A stretch of 52,383 nt of DNA from an uncultured Caryophanales bacterium (lineage in GTDB: Bacteria > Bacillota_I > Bacilli_A > Acholeplasmatales > Anaeroplasmataceae). Where the stretch lies: positions 1 through 52,383 of the forward strand of contig CAKZZJ010000140.1 of the NCBI GenBank assembly GCA_937885165.1, given 5' to 3'. Position 1 is the stretch's first letter. Every line of letters begins with the position of its first letter. Made by a program: the position numbers and the translations under genes. This document shows, piece after piece, positions 1 to 9,500 of this stretch. Below the pieces are notes generated by a model. The model was not told the origin of the DNA and did not search any database. It was given only the letters and a program-made list of their open reading frames with translations.

Positions 1-703
1 TATCATTCTTAATTTTAACATCTTTTATTTTATTTTTTAAACTATTAGACAATATAAAATAATCAATTCTCCACCCTATATTCTTTTCCCTTGAATTAAA
101 GCGATAACTCCACCAACTATAAGATACTTTATCAGGGTATAAATATCTAAACGAATCAACAAAACCTGAATCAAGTAATTCTGTAAGTTTATTTCTTTCT
201 TCATCAGTAAAACCTGGATTTCTTGTGTTCATATCAGGATTTTTTAAATCTATTCTTTCATGTGCTACATTTAAATCTCCACAATATATAATAGGCTTTT
301 TATTATTTAAGGAAACTAAATAATTTCTTAAATTATCTTCATAAACCATCCTGTAATCAAGTCTTAAAAGACCTTCTTTACTATTTGGAACATAAGCGTT
401 AACGAAATAGAAATTATCATATTCTAATGTTATTACTCTTCCTTCATCATTATATAAACCATTTATACCATATATTACATTATCTGGCTTATATTTTGTA
501 TAAATGAGTGTACCACTATACCCTTTTTTTTCAGCACTAGACATAAATCTATAGTAGCCATCTATATCAAGATCACATTGGCCTTCCTGCATTTTTGTCT
601 CCTGTATAGCAAAAAAATCGGCATTAACTTCATCAAAGTAATCCCGAAAACCTTTAGTGATGCACGCTCTAATTCCATTTACATTCCAAGTTACAAATTT
701 CAT
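1..703 (-). CDS. exoA: Exodeoxyribonuclease III (3' end beyond window)
   Basis: Exodeoxyribonuclease III / AP endonuclease of the exonuclease-endonuclease-phosphatase family, a cytosolic base-excision repair enzyme. The visible 234 residues begin MKFVTWNVNGIRA and show the metal-binding Glu in AIQETK, the catalytic Asp/Asn pair in YCGDLNVAHERID, and the late SYSWWSYRFNSR and GWRIDYF motifs. The frame has no stop before base 1. The family is about 250 residues, so roughly 17 codons, including the terminal SDH motif, are missing. The ATG follows AAAGGG and lies one base after the stop of the small upstream gene, so the two are probably translationally coupled. Confidence 0.95.
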   Translation of the reverse strand, partial: MKFVTWNVNGIRACITKGFRDYFDEVNADFFAIQETKMQEGQCDLDIDGYYRFMSSAEKKGYSGTLIYTKYKPDNVIYGINGLYNDEGRVITLEYDNFYFVNAYVPNSKEGLLRLDYRMVYEDNLRNYLVSLNNKKPIIYCGDLNVAHERIDLKNPDMNTRNPGFTDEERNKLTELLDSGFVDSFRYLYPDKVSYSWWSYRFNSREKNIGWRIDYFILSNSLKNKIKDVKIKND

Positions 704-704
704 A

Positions 705-914
705 TTATAACCCTTTTTTATTTCTTAAATAATTTTCTAATTCTTCTTTAGATAAATCTTGTATATCTAAATTTACATCTTCTAATAAATCAAGAAGGTT
801 AAAATCATAATATTTTTCCATATTTTCATCTAAATCATAATATGTATCAGAATTATCAGTACCATAATATTCATCTGTATCATAATCATAATAATATTCA
901 TCATCAAATGGCAT
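705..914 (-). CDS. Small Asp/Tyr-rich acidic protein, unknown
   Basis: I do not recognise this 69-residue protein. It is extremely acidic and tyrosine-rich (about 14 Asp, 8 Glu, 11 Tyr), with DEYYYDYD-like low-complexity segments followed by a short probable helix, DLSKEELENYLRNKK. There is no signal peptide or membrane segment. An ATG at 938 is in frame, but a strong GGAGG (923-927) lies inside that extension, 8 bases before the ATG at 912-914, so the later start is preferred. It sits directly upstream of exoA with a one-base gap and behind a good promoter, so it is probably the first gene of that operon. Confidence 0.6.
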   Translation of the reverse strand: MPFDDEYYYDYDTDEYYGTDNSDTYYDLDENMEKYYDFNLLDLLEDVNLDIQDLSKEELENYLRNKKGL

Positions 915-944
915 ATCTTTAACCTCCCTCGAAATCATACTTGT

Positions 945-972
945 ATTATATACAAAACTAAAAATAAAACAA
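945..972 (-). promoter_or_regulatory. Sigma-A-type promoter for the acidic protein-exoA operon
   Basis: On the minus strand TTGTTT (967-972), a 16-base spacer and a perfect TATAAT (945-950) lie about 30 bases upstream of the preferred ATG at 914. Confidence 0.6.
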
Positions 973-1106
973 GACTTGAATTAAAAAAAAATAACTATTA
1001 ATGAAAGATAATATTTTCATTTATTTTATTTATATCTATAGTAAAACTATGGTAAAAAAATAATCATTTTGATATAATATTTTTGTCGAATAGGAGTGAT
1101 AAAAAA

Positions 1107-2447
1107 ATGAAAAATGTAGAAGTTATAGTTATAGACAAAAACACCTTAGAATTAAAAGAAGATGCTAAAAAAGGTGATCAGATTAATCTTGATGCATTAA
1201 CTCAGGTTGATACCAAAAATATCGAAAAATTGATTAACGATGGTAAAGATAAAGCTTATGAAAACAAATTAATTGTCGAAAAGAAAATGTATGATGTAGA
1301 ACGTAAATCTGAAATTGAAATGCTAAATTCATCATATGAAAAAGAATTAAATAAATTAAGAAATGAATTAAGACAAAAAGAATTGGAAATTCAAAACAAT
1401 AAAAAATTATCTGAATCAGAAAATGAAAATAAAATATTAGAAATCAAAAATATATATGATAAGCAGATATCAGAACTTAAAAATCAGATATCTAATAAGG
1501 ATACAGAAAAAAAGTTAGAATTAAGTGAAGCTTTATCTGATAAAGAAAAGAAAATATCAGAATTAGAAGGCAACTTAAAGAATTTTAGGACAGAAGCAGA
1601 ATTAAATGAAAAAACATTAAAAGAAAATTATGAAGGCAAACTTCATTTAAAGGATGAAGAGATAGCGTATTATAAAGATTTAAAAGCTAGATCATCTACT
1701 AAAATGATTGGTGAATCATTAGAAAAACACTGCCAAAATGAATTTAACAAAATAAGAATGACAGCATTTCCTAATGCTTATTTTGAAAAAGATAATAAAA
1801 CATCTGATGAAAGTGGATCTAAAGGGGACTTCATATATAGGGAAAATACAGCTGATGGTAAAGAATTATTATCTATCATGTTTGAAATGAAAAATGAAAA
1901 TGAGACTACAGCAACCAAGCATAAGAACGAAGATTTCTTAAAAGAACTTGATAAAGATAGAAAAGAGAAAAACTGTGAATATGCTGTATTAGTTAGTTTA
2001 CTTGAAATAGATAATGATTATTATAATGCTGGTATTGTTGATGTTTCATACAAATATCCTAAGATGTTTGTTGTAAGACCACAGTGCTTTATATCAATAA
2101 TCGGTTTGTTAAGGAATTTAGCATTAGATTCACAAAATTTGAAAAATGAAATTGCTGAAATAAGAAATCAGAATCTTGATATTTTAAATTTTGAAAATAA
2201 TTTAGGTGAATTTAAAGATAAATTTGCTAAAAATTATAATCTTGCATCTGAAAGATTTAATAAAGCAGTAGAAGAAATAGATAAGACAATAACTCATTTG
2301 CAGAAAGTAAGAGAAGCATTGGTAGGATCTGAGCATCAATTAAAACTAGCAAATGATAAGGCCCAAGATTTAACAATAAAAAAACTTACTAAAAACGCAC
2401 CGACTTTAAAAGAAAAATTTGATGATGTAGAAAAAAATAATAAATAG
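1107..2447 (+). CDS. DUF2130 coiled-coil protein
   Basis: A 446-residue cytosolic protein. A long Lys/Glu-rich coiled coil covers about residues 50-200. It is followed by a DUF2130 domain (about 205-340) containing GESLEKHCQNEFNKIR, GSKGDFIYR, SIMFEMKNE and YAVLVSLLE, and then a second helical region. DUF2130 is related to PD-(D/E)xK nucleases; the Asp in GDFIYR and the E-x-K in FEMKNE fit that fold. No biochemical role is established. Translation from TTG at 1083 is possible, but AGGAGTGAT sits just before the ATG at 1107, which is preferred. A TATAAT lies at 1073-1078, with only a weak -35. Confidence 0.8.
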   Translation: MKNVEVIVIDKNTLELKEDAKKGDQINLDALTQVDTKNIEKLINDGKDKAYENKLIVEKKMYDVERKSEIEMLNSSYEKELNKLRNELRQKELEIQNNKKLSESENENKILEIKNIYDKQISELKNQISNKDTEKKLELSEALSDKEKKISELEGNLKNFRTEAELNEKTLKENYEGKLHLKDEEIAYYKDLKARSSTKMIGESLEKHCQNEFNKIRMTAFPNAYFEKDNKTSDESGSKGDFIYRENTADGKELLSIMFEMKNENETTATKHKNEDFLKELDKDRKEKNCEYAVLVSLLEIDNDYYNAGIVDVSYKYPKMFVVRPQCFISIIGLLRNLALDSQNLKNEIAEIRNQNLDILNFENNLGEFKDKFAKNYNLASERFNKAVEEIDKTITHLQKVREALVGSEHQLKLANDKAQDLTIKKLTKNAPTLKEKFDDVEKNNK

Positions 2448-2452
2448 GCATG

Positions 2453-2494
2453 AAAAAAAGCAATTTATTCTATAAAAGTTTAAATTGCTTTTTA
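2453..2494. terminator. Bidirectional terminator
   Basis: Inverted repeat AAAAAGCAATTTA / TAAATTGCTTTTT with a 13-base loop between convergent genes. A-tracts and T-tracts on both sides let it serve the DUF2130 gene (+) and the ABC exporter gene (-). Confidence 0.8.
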
Positions 2495-2500
2495 AATGGT

Positions 2501-4324
2501 TTAGATTTCTTCGCCTAAGAACTGAGAATTATAAAGAGAAGCATAAAAGCCGTTAAGTTTTAATAATTCTTCATGATTACCTTGTTCTACGATATTTCCA
2601 TCATTTAATACCAAGATTAAATCAGCATTTTTAATAGTTGATAGTCTGTGTGCTATAACAAATGATGTTCTACCTTCCGTAAGTCTATTCATTGCTTCTT
2701 GAATAATTATTTCAGTTCTTGTATCAATATTGGATGTTGCTTCATCTAATATCAATAGTGGTGCATTAGCTAAAGAAGCTCTTGCGATAGTGATTAACTG
2801 TCTTTGACCTTGAGACAATGATTCTTCGCTCTGAATATAAGTATCAAGTCCCTTTTCTAAAGTAGATACATAATATGTTAGGGATGCATTTTCTAAAGCT
2901 TTATTTATTTCTTCATCTGTGGCATTAGTGTTTGAATAAACAATATTTTCTCTTAATGTTCCGTCAAATATCCAAGCATCCTGTAAAACCATACCGAATA
3001 TATCTCTTACTTCAGTTTTCTTCATATCAGCAATAGATACACCATCGATTGTTATAGAACCGCTATTTAATTCATAAAATCTCATAAGTAAATTAACTAA
3101 TGTTGTTTTACCTGCACCAGTAGGTCCTACTATTGCGACCTTGCTTCCTGGCTCAACATGGCAGTTAAAATCAGGAATGATTATCTTATCAGGATAATAG
3201 CCGAATCTAACATGATTAAAATCTATTTCGCCTTTTAATTTATAGCCATCTTTTAATAATAATGTTTCTTTATCATCATCAGCTACTTCTTCATCTTCAA
3301 ATAATATTTCAAATATTCTTGATGAAGAAGAAATAGCCATTTGAACTGAGTTCATAGCTTGAGATATCTGATTCAATGGAGATTGGAATAAATTAACATA
3401 AACTAAGAATGCTGTTATAGTACCAAAAGTGATTCCTCCGTCATTTGCCATAATTAAACCACCTACTAAACATACAGCAGCATAAGCAAAATAAGAAATG
3501 AATGTTGAAATAGGTTGCATAAGGCCACCGAATATTTGAGCCTTAAACATTGTTTTCTTTAATACTTGATTTGCTTCATCAAATTTAATTTGTTTTTTCT
3601 TTTCAGCATTAAATATTTTTATAACTAGTGCACCGGTGAAGTTTTCTTCACATATGCCATTTACTACACCAGTCATTTTTTGTCTTTTTCTGAACTGTGG
3701 TACTGCAAGCTTAGTAACAAATAATATCATTATAACCATTAATGGTAATGATATAATTACGGTTAGTGCCATAATCCAGTTAGTAATAAACATCGCAATT
3801 AATACACCAATCATCATAATTATAGATTGTAACAGCATAGATGTTGATGACTGTAAGCTTTGAGAAATATTGTCAACATCATTTGTCATAATTGATAAAG
3901 TATCACCATATGGATTTCTATCAAAATAACTTAAAGGTAATTTATTCAATTTTTCTGTAAGTTCGCTTCTTAAGCCTTTTGAATATCTTTGAGTTATATC
4001 ATTCATAATAAAGCCTGATAAGAAACTTGCAAGAATACTTACCCCATACATTATAGACAAAATTATAACATAGTGGTATATAACATCCATATCTATTGAA
4101 TTTGTATAACCATTATTTGCCATTTCATCAGTTAATTTAGAAAGATATTGTGGTGCGATTATGGATACTACAACTGATACCATAGTAAGAAGTGAAGCAA
4201 TAATAATAAATGGATAATATTTCTTCAATGATTTAAAGAATAAAAATAAATCTTTTTTGATATCTGCGTTTGGATTCTTAGGCACATTGTTACGCCTACG
4301 TCCTCTTCCTGGTCCGCCCATCAT
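2501..4324 (-). CDS. ABC exporter subunit, catalytic half of heterodimer
   Basis: A 607-residue fused membrane/ATPase half-transporter: six membrane spans in about residues 35-330, then the nucleotide-binding domain. It has Walker A GPTGAGKT (400-407), Q-loop VLQDAWIF, signature LSQGQRQL, Walker B LLILDE with catalytic Glu528, and switch His in IAHRLST. The signature is non-canonical (LSQGQ), while the partner lacks the Walker B Glu. This is the reciprocal arrangement known from TM287/288-type heterodimers. Its ATG overlaps the partner's stop (ATGA), with GGAGG 10 bases upstream. The N-terminus is Gly/Arg-rich (GGPGRGRRR). The substrate cannot be read from the sequence; lipids, drugs or peptides are possible. 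Confidence 0.93.
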   Translation of the reverse strand: MMGGPGRGRRRNNVPKNPNADIKKDLFLFFKSLKKYYPFIIIASLLTMVSVVVSIIAPQYLSKLTDEMANNGYTNSIDMDVIYHYVIILSIMYGVSILASFLSGFIMNDITQRYSKGLRSELTEKLNKLPLSYFDRNPYGDTLSIMTNDVDNISQSLQSSTSMLLQSIIMMIGVLIAMFITNWIMALTVIISLPLMVIMILFVTKLAVPQFRKRQKMTGVVNGICEENFTGALVIKIFNAEKKKQIKFDEANQVLKKTMFKAQIFGGLMQPISTFISYFAYAAVCLVGGLIMANDGGITFGTITAFLVYVNLFQSPLNQISQAMNSVQMAISSSSRIFEILFEDEEVADDDKETLLLKDGYKLKGEIDFNHVRFGYYPDKIIIPDFNCHVEPGSKVAIVGPTGAGKTTLVNLLMRFYELNSGSITIDGVSIADMKKTEVRDIFGMVLQDAWIFDGTLRENIVYSNTNATDEEINKALENASLTYYVSTLEKGLDTYIQSEESLSQGQRQLITIARASLANAPLLILDEATSNIDTRTEIIIQEAMNRLTEGRTSFVIAHRLSTIKNADLILVLNDGNIVEQGNHEELLKLNGFYASLYNSQFLGEEI

Positions 4325-6198
4325 AAGCCAAGTTCCTCCTTTGATAATTGTGATAATGCAATTTCACGATATATATCTGAGGAATCAAGCAGTTCCTTAT
4401 GGGTGCCTGTTGCCTTGATTTCGCCATTATCCAAAACGATTATTTTATCTGCATCCATTATTGTTCCAATTCTTTGGGCAACAATAATTTTTGTTGATTC
4501 TTTATCCAAAGAATTTAAGTTTGCCCTTAATTTTTTATCTGTCTTATAATCTAGGGCACTGAATGAATCATCAAATATATAAATTTCAGGCTGCTTATAA
4601 ATGGTTCTTGCGATACAAAGTCTTTGTCTTTGACCGCCTGATACATTTTTACCGCCTTCTGATATCATATAATCATATTTTTCATCTTTTTCATTTATAA
4701 ATTCACTTGCACAGGCAACATCTGTTGAAAAAATTACTTTTTCCATATCGATATTTTCATCGCCGAATGCGACATTTTCACTTATAGTTCCCTTAAACAA
4801 AAAGCCTTTTTGAGGAACATATCCTATTTTTGATCTTAATGTTTTTTGTTTGTAGTTTTTAACATTTACACCATCAACTAATACTTCGCCACTACTTACA
4901 TCATATAGTCTTGTTATTAGATTTACTAAGGTAGTTTTACCAGATGATGTGGCACCAATTATCGCAAGAGTTTTACCTTTTTCTATACTAAAGTTGATGT
5001 TTGATAAGGTTGGATTTTCACCATTTGGATAATAAAATGTTACATTTTTGAATTCTACTTCACCAACTGATTTTGTTTCTTCTTCAGTATCAGGATCAGT
5101 AATATCAATTTTTGTATTTAATACTTCATTGATTCTTCCTGCAGCAACTACTGCTCTTGGCCACATTATAAATAGCATAAGAAGTGATACAAAAGACATC
5201 ACTATTTGTGTTGATAACATTACAAATGATACAACACTTGCGTAATCTATTTTGCCTTCGTTGATAACTAAGGCACCAACTGTATACATCGCTAAAGTAA
5301 GACCATTTAATACCAAAGACATAAATGGTGATAATACCGCCATTATTCTTCCTGTAAATAATTGAATCTTAGTGTATTTTGTATTGGCATCTTCAAATTT
5401 ATTTATTTGATATCCTTCGGCATTAAAAGCTCTTATAACTCTTACACCAACTAGATTATCTCTAGTGATATTGTTTATACTATCTGTAAGTTTCTGTACA
5501 ACCTTAAATTTTGGTATAACCAGCGCCATAACAATTATCAAAATAATTATTATTGATATTATTGCTACAACTGTAGTTAAAGATAATTCAAATGATGATG
5601 CTTGAAGTTTAAATATAGCCCAGATCATTGTTATGGGTGCCTGAAACACCATTCTGAATGTCATAATGTTGGTAAACTGGATATGCTGAATATCATTTGT
5701 TGATCTTGTTACTAAAGAAGCAGTAGAAAATTTATCAATTTCTGATAGCGAAAAGTCACTAACTTTCTCATAAAATTCTTTTCTGATTCTAGTTGACAAG
5801 TTAGATGATATAAAGGCTGATAGGAATGAATTTACAGCCTGAACAAGCATAGAAGATGCTGCCATCGCAAGCATCATTAAGCCATTATACCAGATATCAG
5901 CAGTAGAAGCATTTGCTACTTTTACTACACTATCTAATTGTTCATCTGTTAAGTTCATACCTGAAGCTAGAGAAAAAGCCTTAGCTTTATCTATAGTATC
6001 AAGCATACTCCAGTCGACACTATATCCAATAAATGCTTCAGGATGATTGTGATAGTTGACATAAGTAATTGCTTTAATTATACCCTGAACAAAATCCACA
6101 AGTGTCATAGTTATATAAACCTGTAAGACTGTAAAGCCAATTATAAGCAAAACACAAAACAAATCTATTTTCGTGAATTTTCTATATAATTTGAACAT
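4321..6198 (-). CDS. ABC exporter subunit, degenerate-site half of heterodimer
   Basis: A 625-residue half-transporter and first gene of the pair. It has six membrane spans with an unusually long extracellular loop (about 60 residues) between spans 1 and 2. Walker A is GATSSGKT (415-422) and the signature VSGGQRQR is canonical, but the Walker B position is IFDD with Asp544 instead of Glu, and the switch His is replaced by Gln575 (VAQRIGT). This nucleotide site is therefore expected to bind but hardly hydrolyse ATP. AAGGGGG precedes the ATG. It forms a two-gene operon, with a 4-base overlap, with the catalytic subunit. Confidence 0.93.
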   Translation of the reverse strand: MFKLYRKFTKIDLFCVLLIIGFTVLQVYITMTLVDFVQGIIKAITYVNYHNHPEAFIGYSVDWSMLDTIDKAKAFSLASGMNLTDEQLDSVVKVANASTADIWYNGLMMLAMAASSMLVQAVNSFLSAFISSNLSTRIRKEFYEKVSDFSLSEIDKFSTASLVTRSTNDIQHIQFTNIMTFRMVFQAPITMIWAIFKLQASSFELSLTTVVAIISIIIILIIVMALVIPKFKVVQKLTDSINNITRDNLVGVRVIRAFNAEGYQINKFEDANTKYTKIQLFTGRIMAVLSPFMSLVLNGLTLAMYTVGALVINEGKIDYASVVSFVMLSTQIVMSFVSLLMLFIMWPRAVVAAGRINEVLNTKIDITDPDTEEETKSVGEVEFKNVTFYYPNGENPTLSNINFSIEKGKTLAIIGATSSGKTTLVNLITRLYDVSSGEVLVDGVNVKNYKQKTLRSKIGYVPQKGFLFKGTISENVAFGDENIDMEKVIFSTDVACASEFINEKDEKYDYMISEGGKNVSGGQRQRLCIARTIYKQPEIYIFDDSFSALDYKTDKKLRANLNSLDKESTKIIVAQRIGTIMDADKIIVLDNGEIKATGTHKELLDSSDIYREIALSQLSKEELGL

Positions 6199-6390
6199 GT
6201 ATACCCCCTTAAATTTTAACTTTTTTATAGTTTATCACATTTTATTTTATATTAAAAACTATTTTTAACCCTCATACAATCTTTATAACTATGAATAAAC
6301 GAATAAAGTTTAATAAGCTTATTCATTTTTCAACTGATTTGTAACATTTAATTCACAAAAAGCAAAAAATTGAAAAATACTTGTTGAATT

Positions 6391-6418
6391 TTGACAACTT
6401 ATAATTTATAATTATAAA
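6391..6418 (+). promoter_or_regulatory. rpoBC promoter
   Basis: A perfect TTGACA (6391-6396), a 16-base spacer and TATAAA (6413-6418), the best -35 in the window. Transcription from about 6425 would give a leader of about 150 bases. Confidence 0.7.
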
Positions 6419-6488
6419 ATGACTTTTGTGTGGTTTTTATGAATTTATACTCTTAATCAAGAGTTTAAGATATATATTGTGGTTATCC

Positions 6489-6541
6489 CTAAAAGAGGTA
6501 TTAAACAACCTTTTAGCTTATGCTAAAAAGCCTGTGCAGGC
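6489..6541 (+). ncRNA. rpoB leader with mutually exclusive hairpins (candidate cis-regulatory RNA)
   Basis: Three inverted repeats lie close together. Hairpin A pairs CTAAAAGAGG (6489-6498, one bulged A) with CCTTTTAG (6509-6516). Hairpin B pairs TTTTAGC (6511-6517) with GCTAAAA (6522-6528) around TTAT. Hairpin C pairs GCCTG (6530-6534) with CAGGC (6537-6541). A and B use the same strand and cannot coexist. There is no U-tract after C, so this is not a plain terminator. A regulatory function is inferred only. Confidence 0.4.
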
Positions 6542-6577
6542 AGTTTAAATCAAATTAAGAAAGGGATTTTAATTTTA

Positions 6578-9500
6578 ATGAGTTACAGAGTGGTTAACTA
6601 TGGAAAGAAATCAGTAAGAAGAAACTATTCTAAAATTCGTACTGATGTTGATCTTCCAGGGCTAGTCGAAATACAAACTAGTTCATTTGATTGGTTTGTA
6701 GAAACTGGTTTAAAAGAAGTATTCGAAGATGTATCTCCTATCACTTCTTTTAATCAAAACTTAAAATTGTATTTTCAAGATTATCATTTTGAAGACCCTA
6801 AGTTTAATGTAGTTGATTCAAAATTAAGAAGAATCAATTATTCAAGGCCATTAAAGGTTAATGTATTACTTGAAAATACGGAAACAGGTACCATGGTTAG
6901 ACATGAGTTATTTATGGGTGATATACCTTATATGACTCCTGTTGGTACATTTATCATCAATGGTGCTGAACGTGTAGTTATTTCTCAAATTATTCGTTCT
7001 GCAGGTGTTTATTACAAAAAGGAAATAGACAAAAAAACTGGTGATGCAAAATTCTTTGGTACTGTTATGCCTACACGTGGTGTTTGGTTAGAATATGAAG
7101 AAGGTTCTAAACAAATCTGGTATGGCAAAATTGATAGGAACAAAAAAGTTTTATTATCAACAATTCTAAAAGCTTATGGTTTTAAATCAAATGAGCAGAT
7201 CCTAGAAGTTTTTGGTGAAAGCGATTATTTGAAAGCAACCTTAGAAAGGGAATATAACAATACTCCAGAAGAAGCAGTTGTTGATTTATATTCTAAATTA
7301 CGTCAGGGTGAAGAAGTTCCAGTTGATGGCGCTAGAAATTTCCTTATTCAAAGATTATTTGATGAAACAAAATATGATTTACAGAAGGTTGGCCGTTATA
7401 AATATAACATTAAACTTGATGTACTTCAGAGAGCTAAAGGTCATGCTTTAGCTATGGATGTTGTTGCCAAAGATGATATCTATGAAGAAACTATTAAAAT
7501 AAGAAAAGAAAATCTTGTTGAAGTAAGAGAAGTGGAAAAAGGCGAATTAACATTCAAAAAGGGCGAAGTAATAGCTAAAAGAGGCGACATCATTGAAGGC
7601 GAAGTATATGAACGCTTAAGTAAAGCAAGAGCTGCCTTTAGAGAACAAATCGACTTAGGTAATACTTTAGCAGAAGACCCTTATTGCGAAGTATTATATG
7701 TAGATGTAGTAAAGGCTGATGAAAGTGAGACAGTAAAGATTATTGGTAATGATTCTCGTGAAACTTCACTTCATGTAATGATGTCTGATATTATCGCATC
7801 TATCAGTTATTTTATGAATCTTTATAAAAATGTAGGTAATTGTGATGATATTGACCATTTAGGAAATAGACGTTTAAGATTAATTGGTGAATTATTAAAG
7901 AACCAGTTCAGAATTGGTTTTGCTAAACTTAAAAAGAATATTGAAGATAGAATGTCTACTGTTGAAATAGACAAAGCTACTCCTCAAAATCTTATCAATA
8001 TCAAACCACTTACTTCATCTTTAAAAGAATTCTTTGGTTCTTCACAATTATCACAGTTTATGGATCAGATTAACCCGCTTGCTGAAATTACTCAGAAGCG
8101 TAGAATAAGTGCCCTTGGTTCAGGTGGTATCGCAAGAGATAGAGCTGGTGTAGAAGTAAGAGACGTACACAATTCTCACTATGGTAGAATGTGCCCGATA
8201 GAGACACCAGAAGGTCCTTCAATTGGTCTAATTACTTCACTTGCAACCTACGCTAAGGTTAATCAATATGGCTTCATAGAAACACCATATTTTATCGTTG
8301 AAGAGAAAAATGGTGTTAAATATGTAACAGAAGAAATCAAATATTTATCTGCTGATGATGAAGAAGGTAAAATCATTGCTGCAGCGAACACTAAATTAAA
8401 TGATGATGGTTCATTTGCTGAAGATAGAGTAATTGGTAGAAGAAATGGAGAAACAGAAATCGTTTCTAAAAATGAGATAGATTATATGGACGTATCTCCA
8501 AAACAGATAGTATCAGTTGCTGCATCATGCGTTCCATTCCTTGAACATGATGATGCTACACGTGCCCTAATGGGTGCTAACATGCAGCGTCAGGCAGTGC
8601 CTATTATTAATCCGGAAGCTCCGATTGTAGGAACTGGTATGGAATATAGAGCAGCCAAAGATTCAGGTTCAGCACTTGTTGCTACAAGAGATGGTGTTGT
8701 TCAGTATGTTGATGCTAAAAAGATTATTGTTAAAGAAGATGACGGTGAAGTAAGAAAATATGATTTATTCCAATTCTTACGTTCTAACTCAGCTACTGCA
8801 GTTATGCAAAGACCTATAGTTAAACCAGGAGAAAGAATTGAACGTGGCGATATTATTGCTGATGGTCAGTCAATGAAAAATGGTGAACTTGCATTAGGTA
8901 GAAATGTTAGAATTGCTTTTATGACATGGGAAGGATATAACTTCGAGGATGCCGTAATCATGAGCGAAAAGATGGTTTATGATGATGTATATACTTCACT
9001 TCATATCGATGAATTCGAAATTGAAGCAAGAGATACAAAATTAGGACCTGAGGAATTCACATTAGAAATACCTAATGTTAAAGCTGAAACAAAACGTAAT
9101 CTGGATTTAAATGGTATTATCGTTGAAGGTTCAGAAGTAAAAGAAGGAGATATCTTGGTTGGTAAGATTACTCCTAAGGGACAAACAGAACCTTCACCAG
9201 AAGAAAAATTACTTCTTGCAATATTTGGTGAAAAAACAAGAGATGTAAGGGATTCATCCTTAAGAGTACCTCATGGTGGAGGCGGTGTTGTTCAGTCTGT
9301 ACAGCATTTTAAAAAATCAGAAGGTGCTGATTTAAATCCAGGTGTTAATGAAGTAGTAAGAATTTTCGTTGTTCAGAAACGTAAGATTCAGGTTGGAGAT
9401 AAGATGGCTGGTCGTCATGGTAACAAAGGTGTTATTTCAAATATCTTGCCTGTTGAGGATATGCCATATACTAAGGATGGTCAACCAATCGACATTATGC

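Larger units (their letters stand above)
6199..6577. other. Divergent intergenic region with rpoB leader
   Basis: 379 bases without a coding frame between the ABC operon (-) and rpoB (+). It holds the rpoB promoter, a leader of about 150 bases with hairpins, and AT-rich sequence on the exporter side where I cannot assign a convincing promoter. A short palindrome AATAAGCTTATT occurs near 6310-6320. Confidence 0.6.

Noticed and set aside
1083..1106. TTG start for the DUF2130 gene
   Set aside because: The AGGAGTGAT ribosome site would be inside the coding sequence; the ATG at 1107 fits.
3636..3863. Plus-strand open frame inside the ABC exporter gene
   Set aside because: Opposite-strand shadow of conserved membrane-span codons, with no supporting signals.
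6425..6577. L10-type ribosomal-protein leader ahead of rpoB
   Set aside because: No rplJ or rplL is present and I could not match the kink-turn features of that leader.
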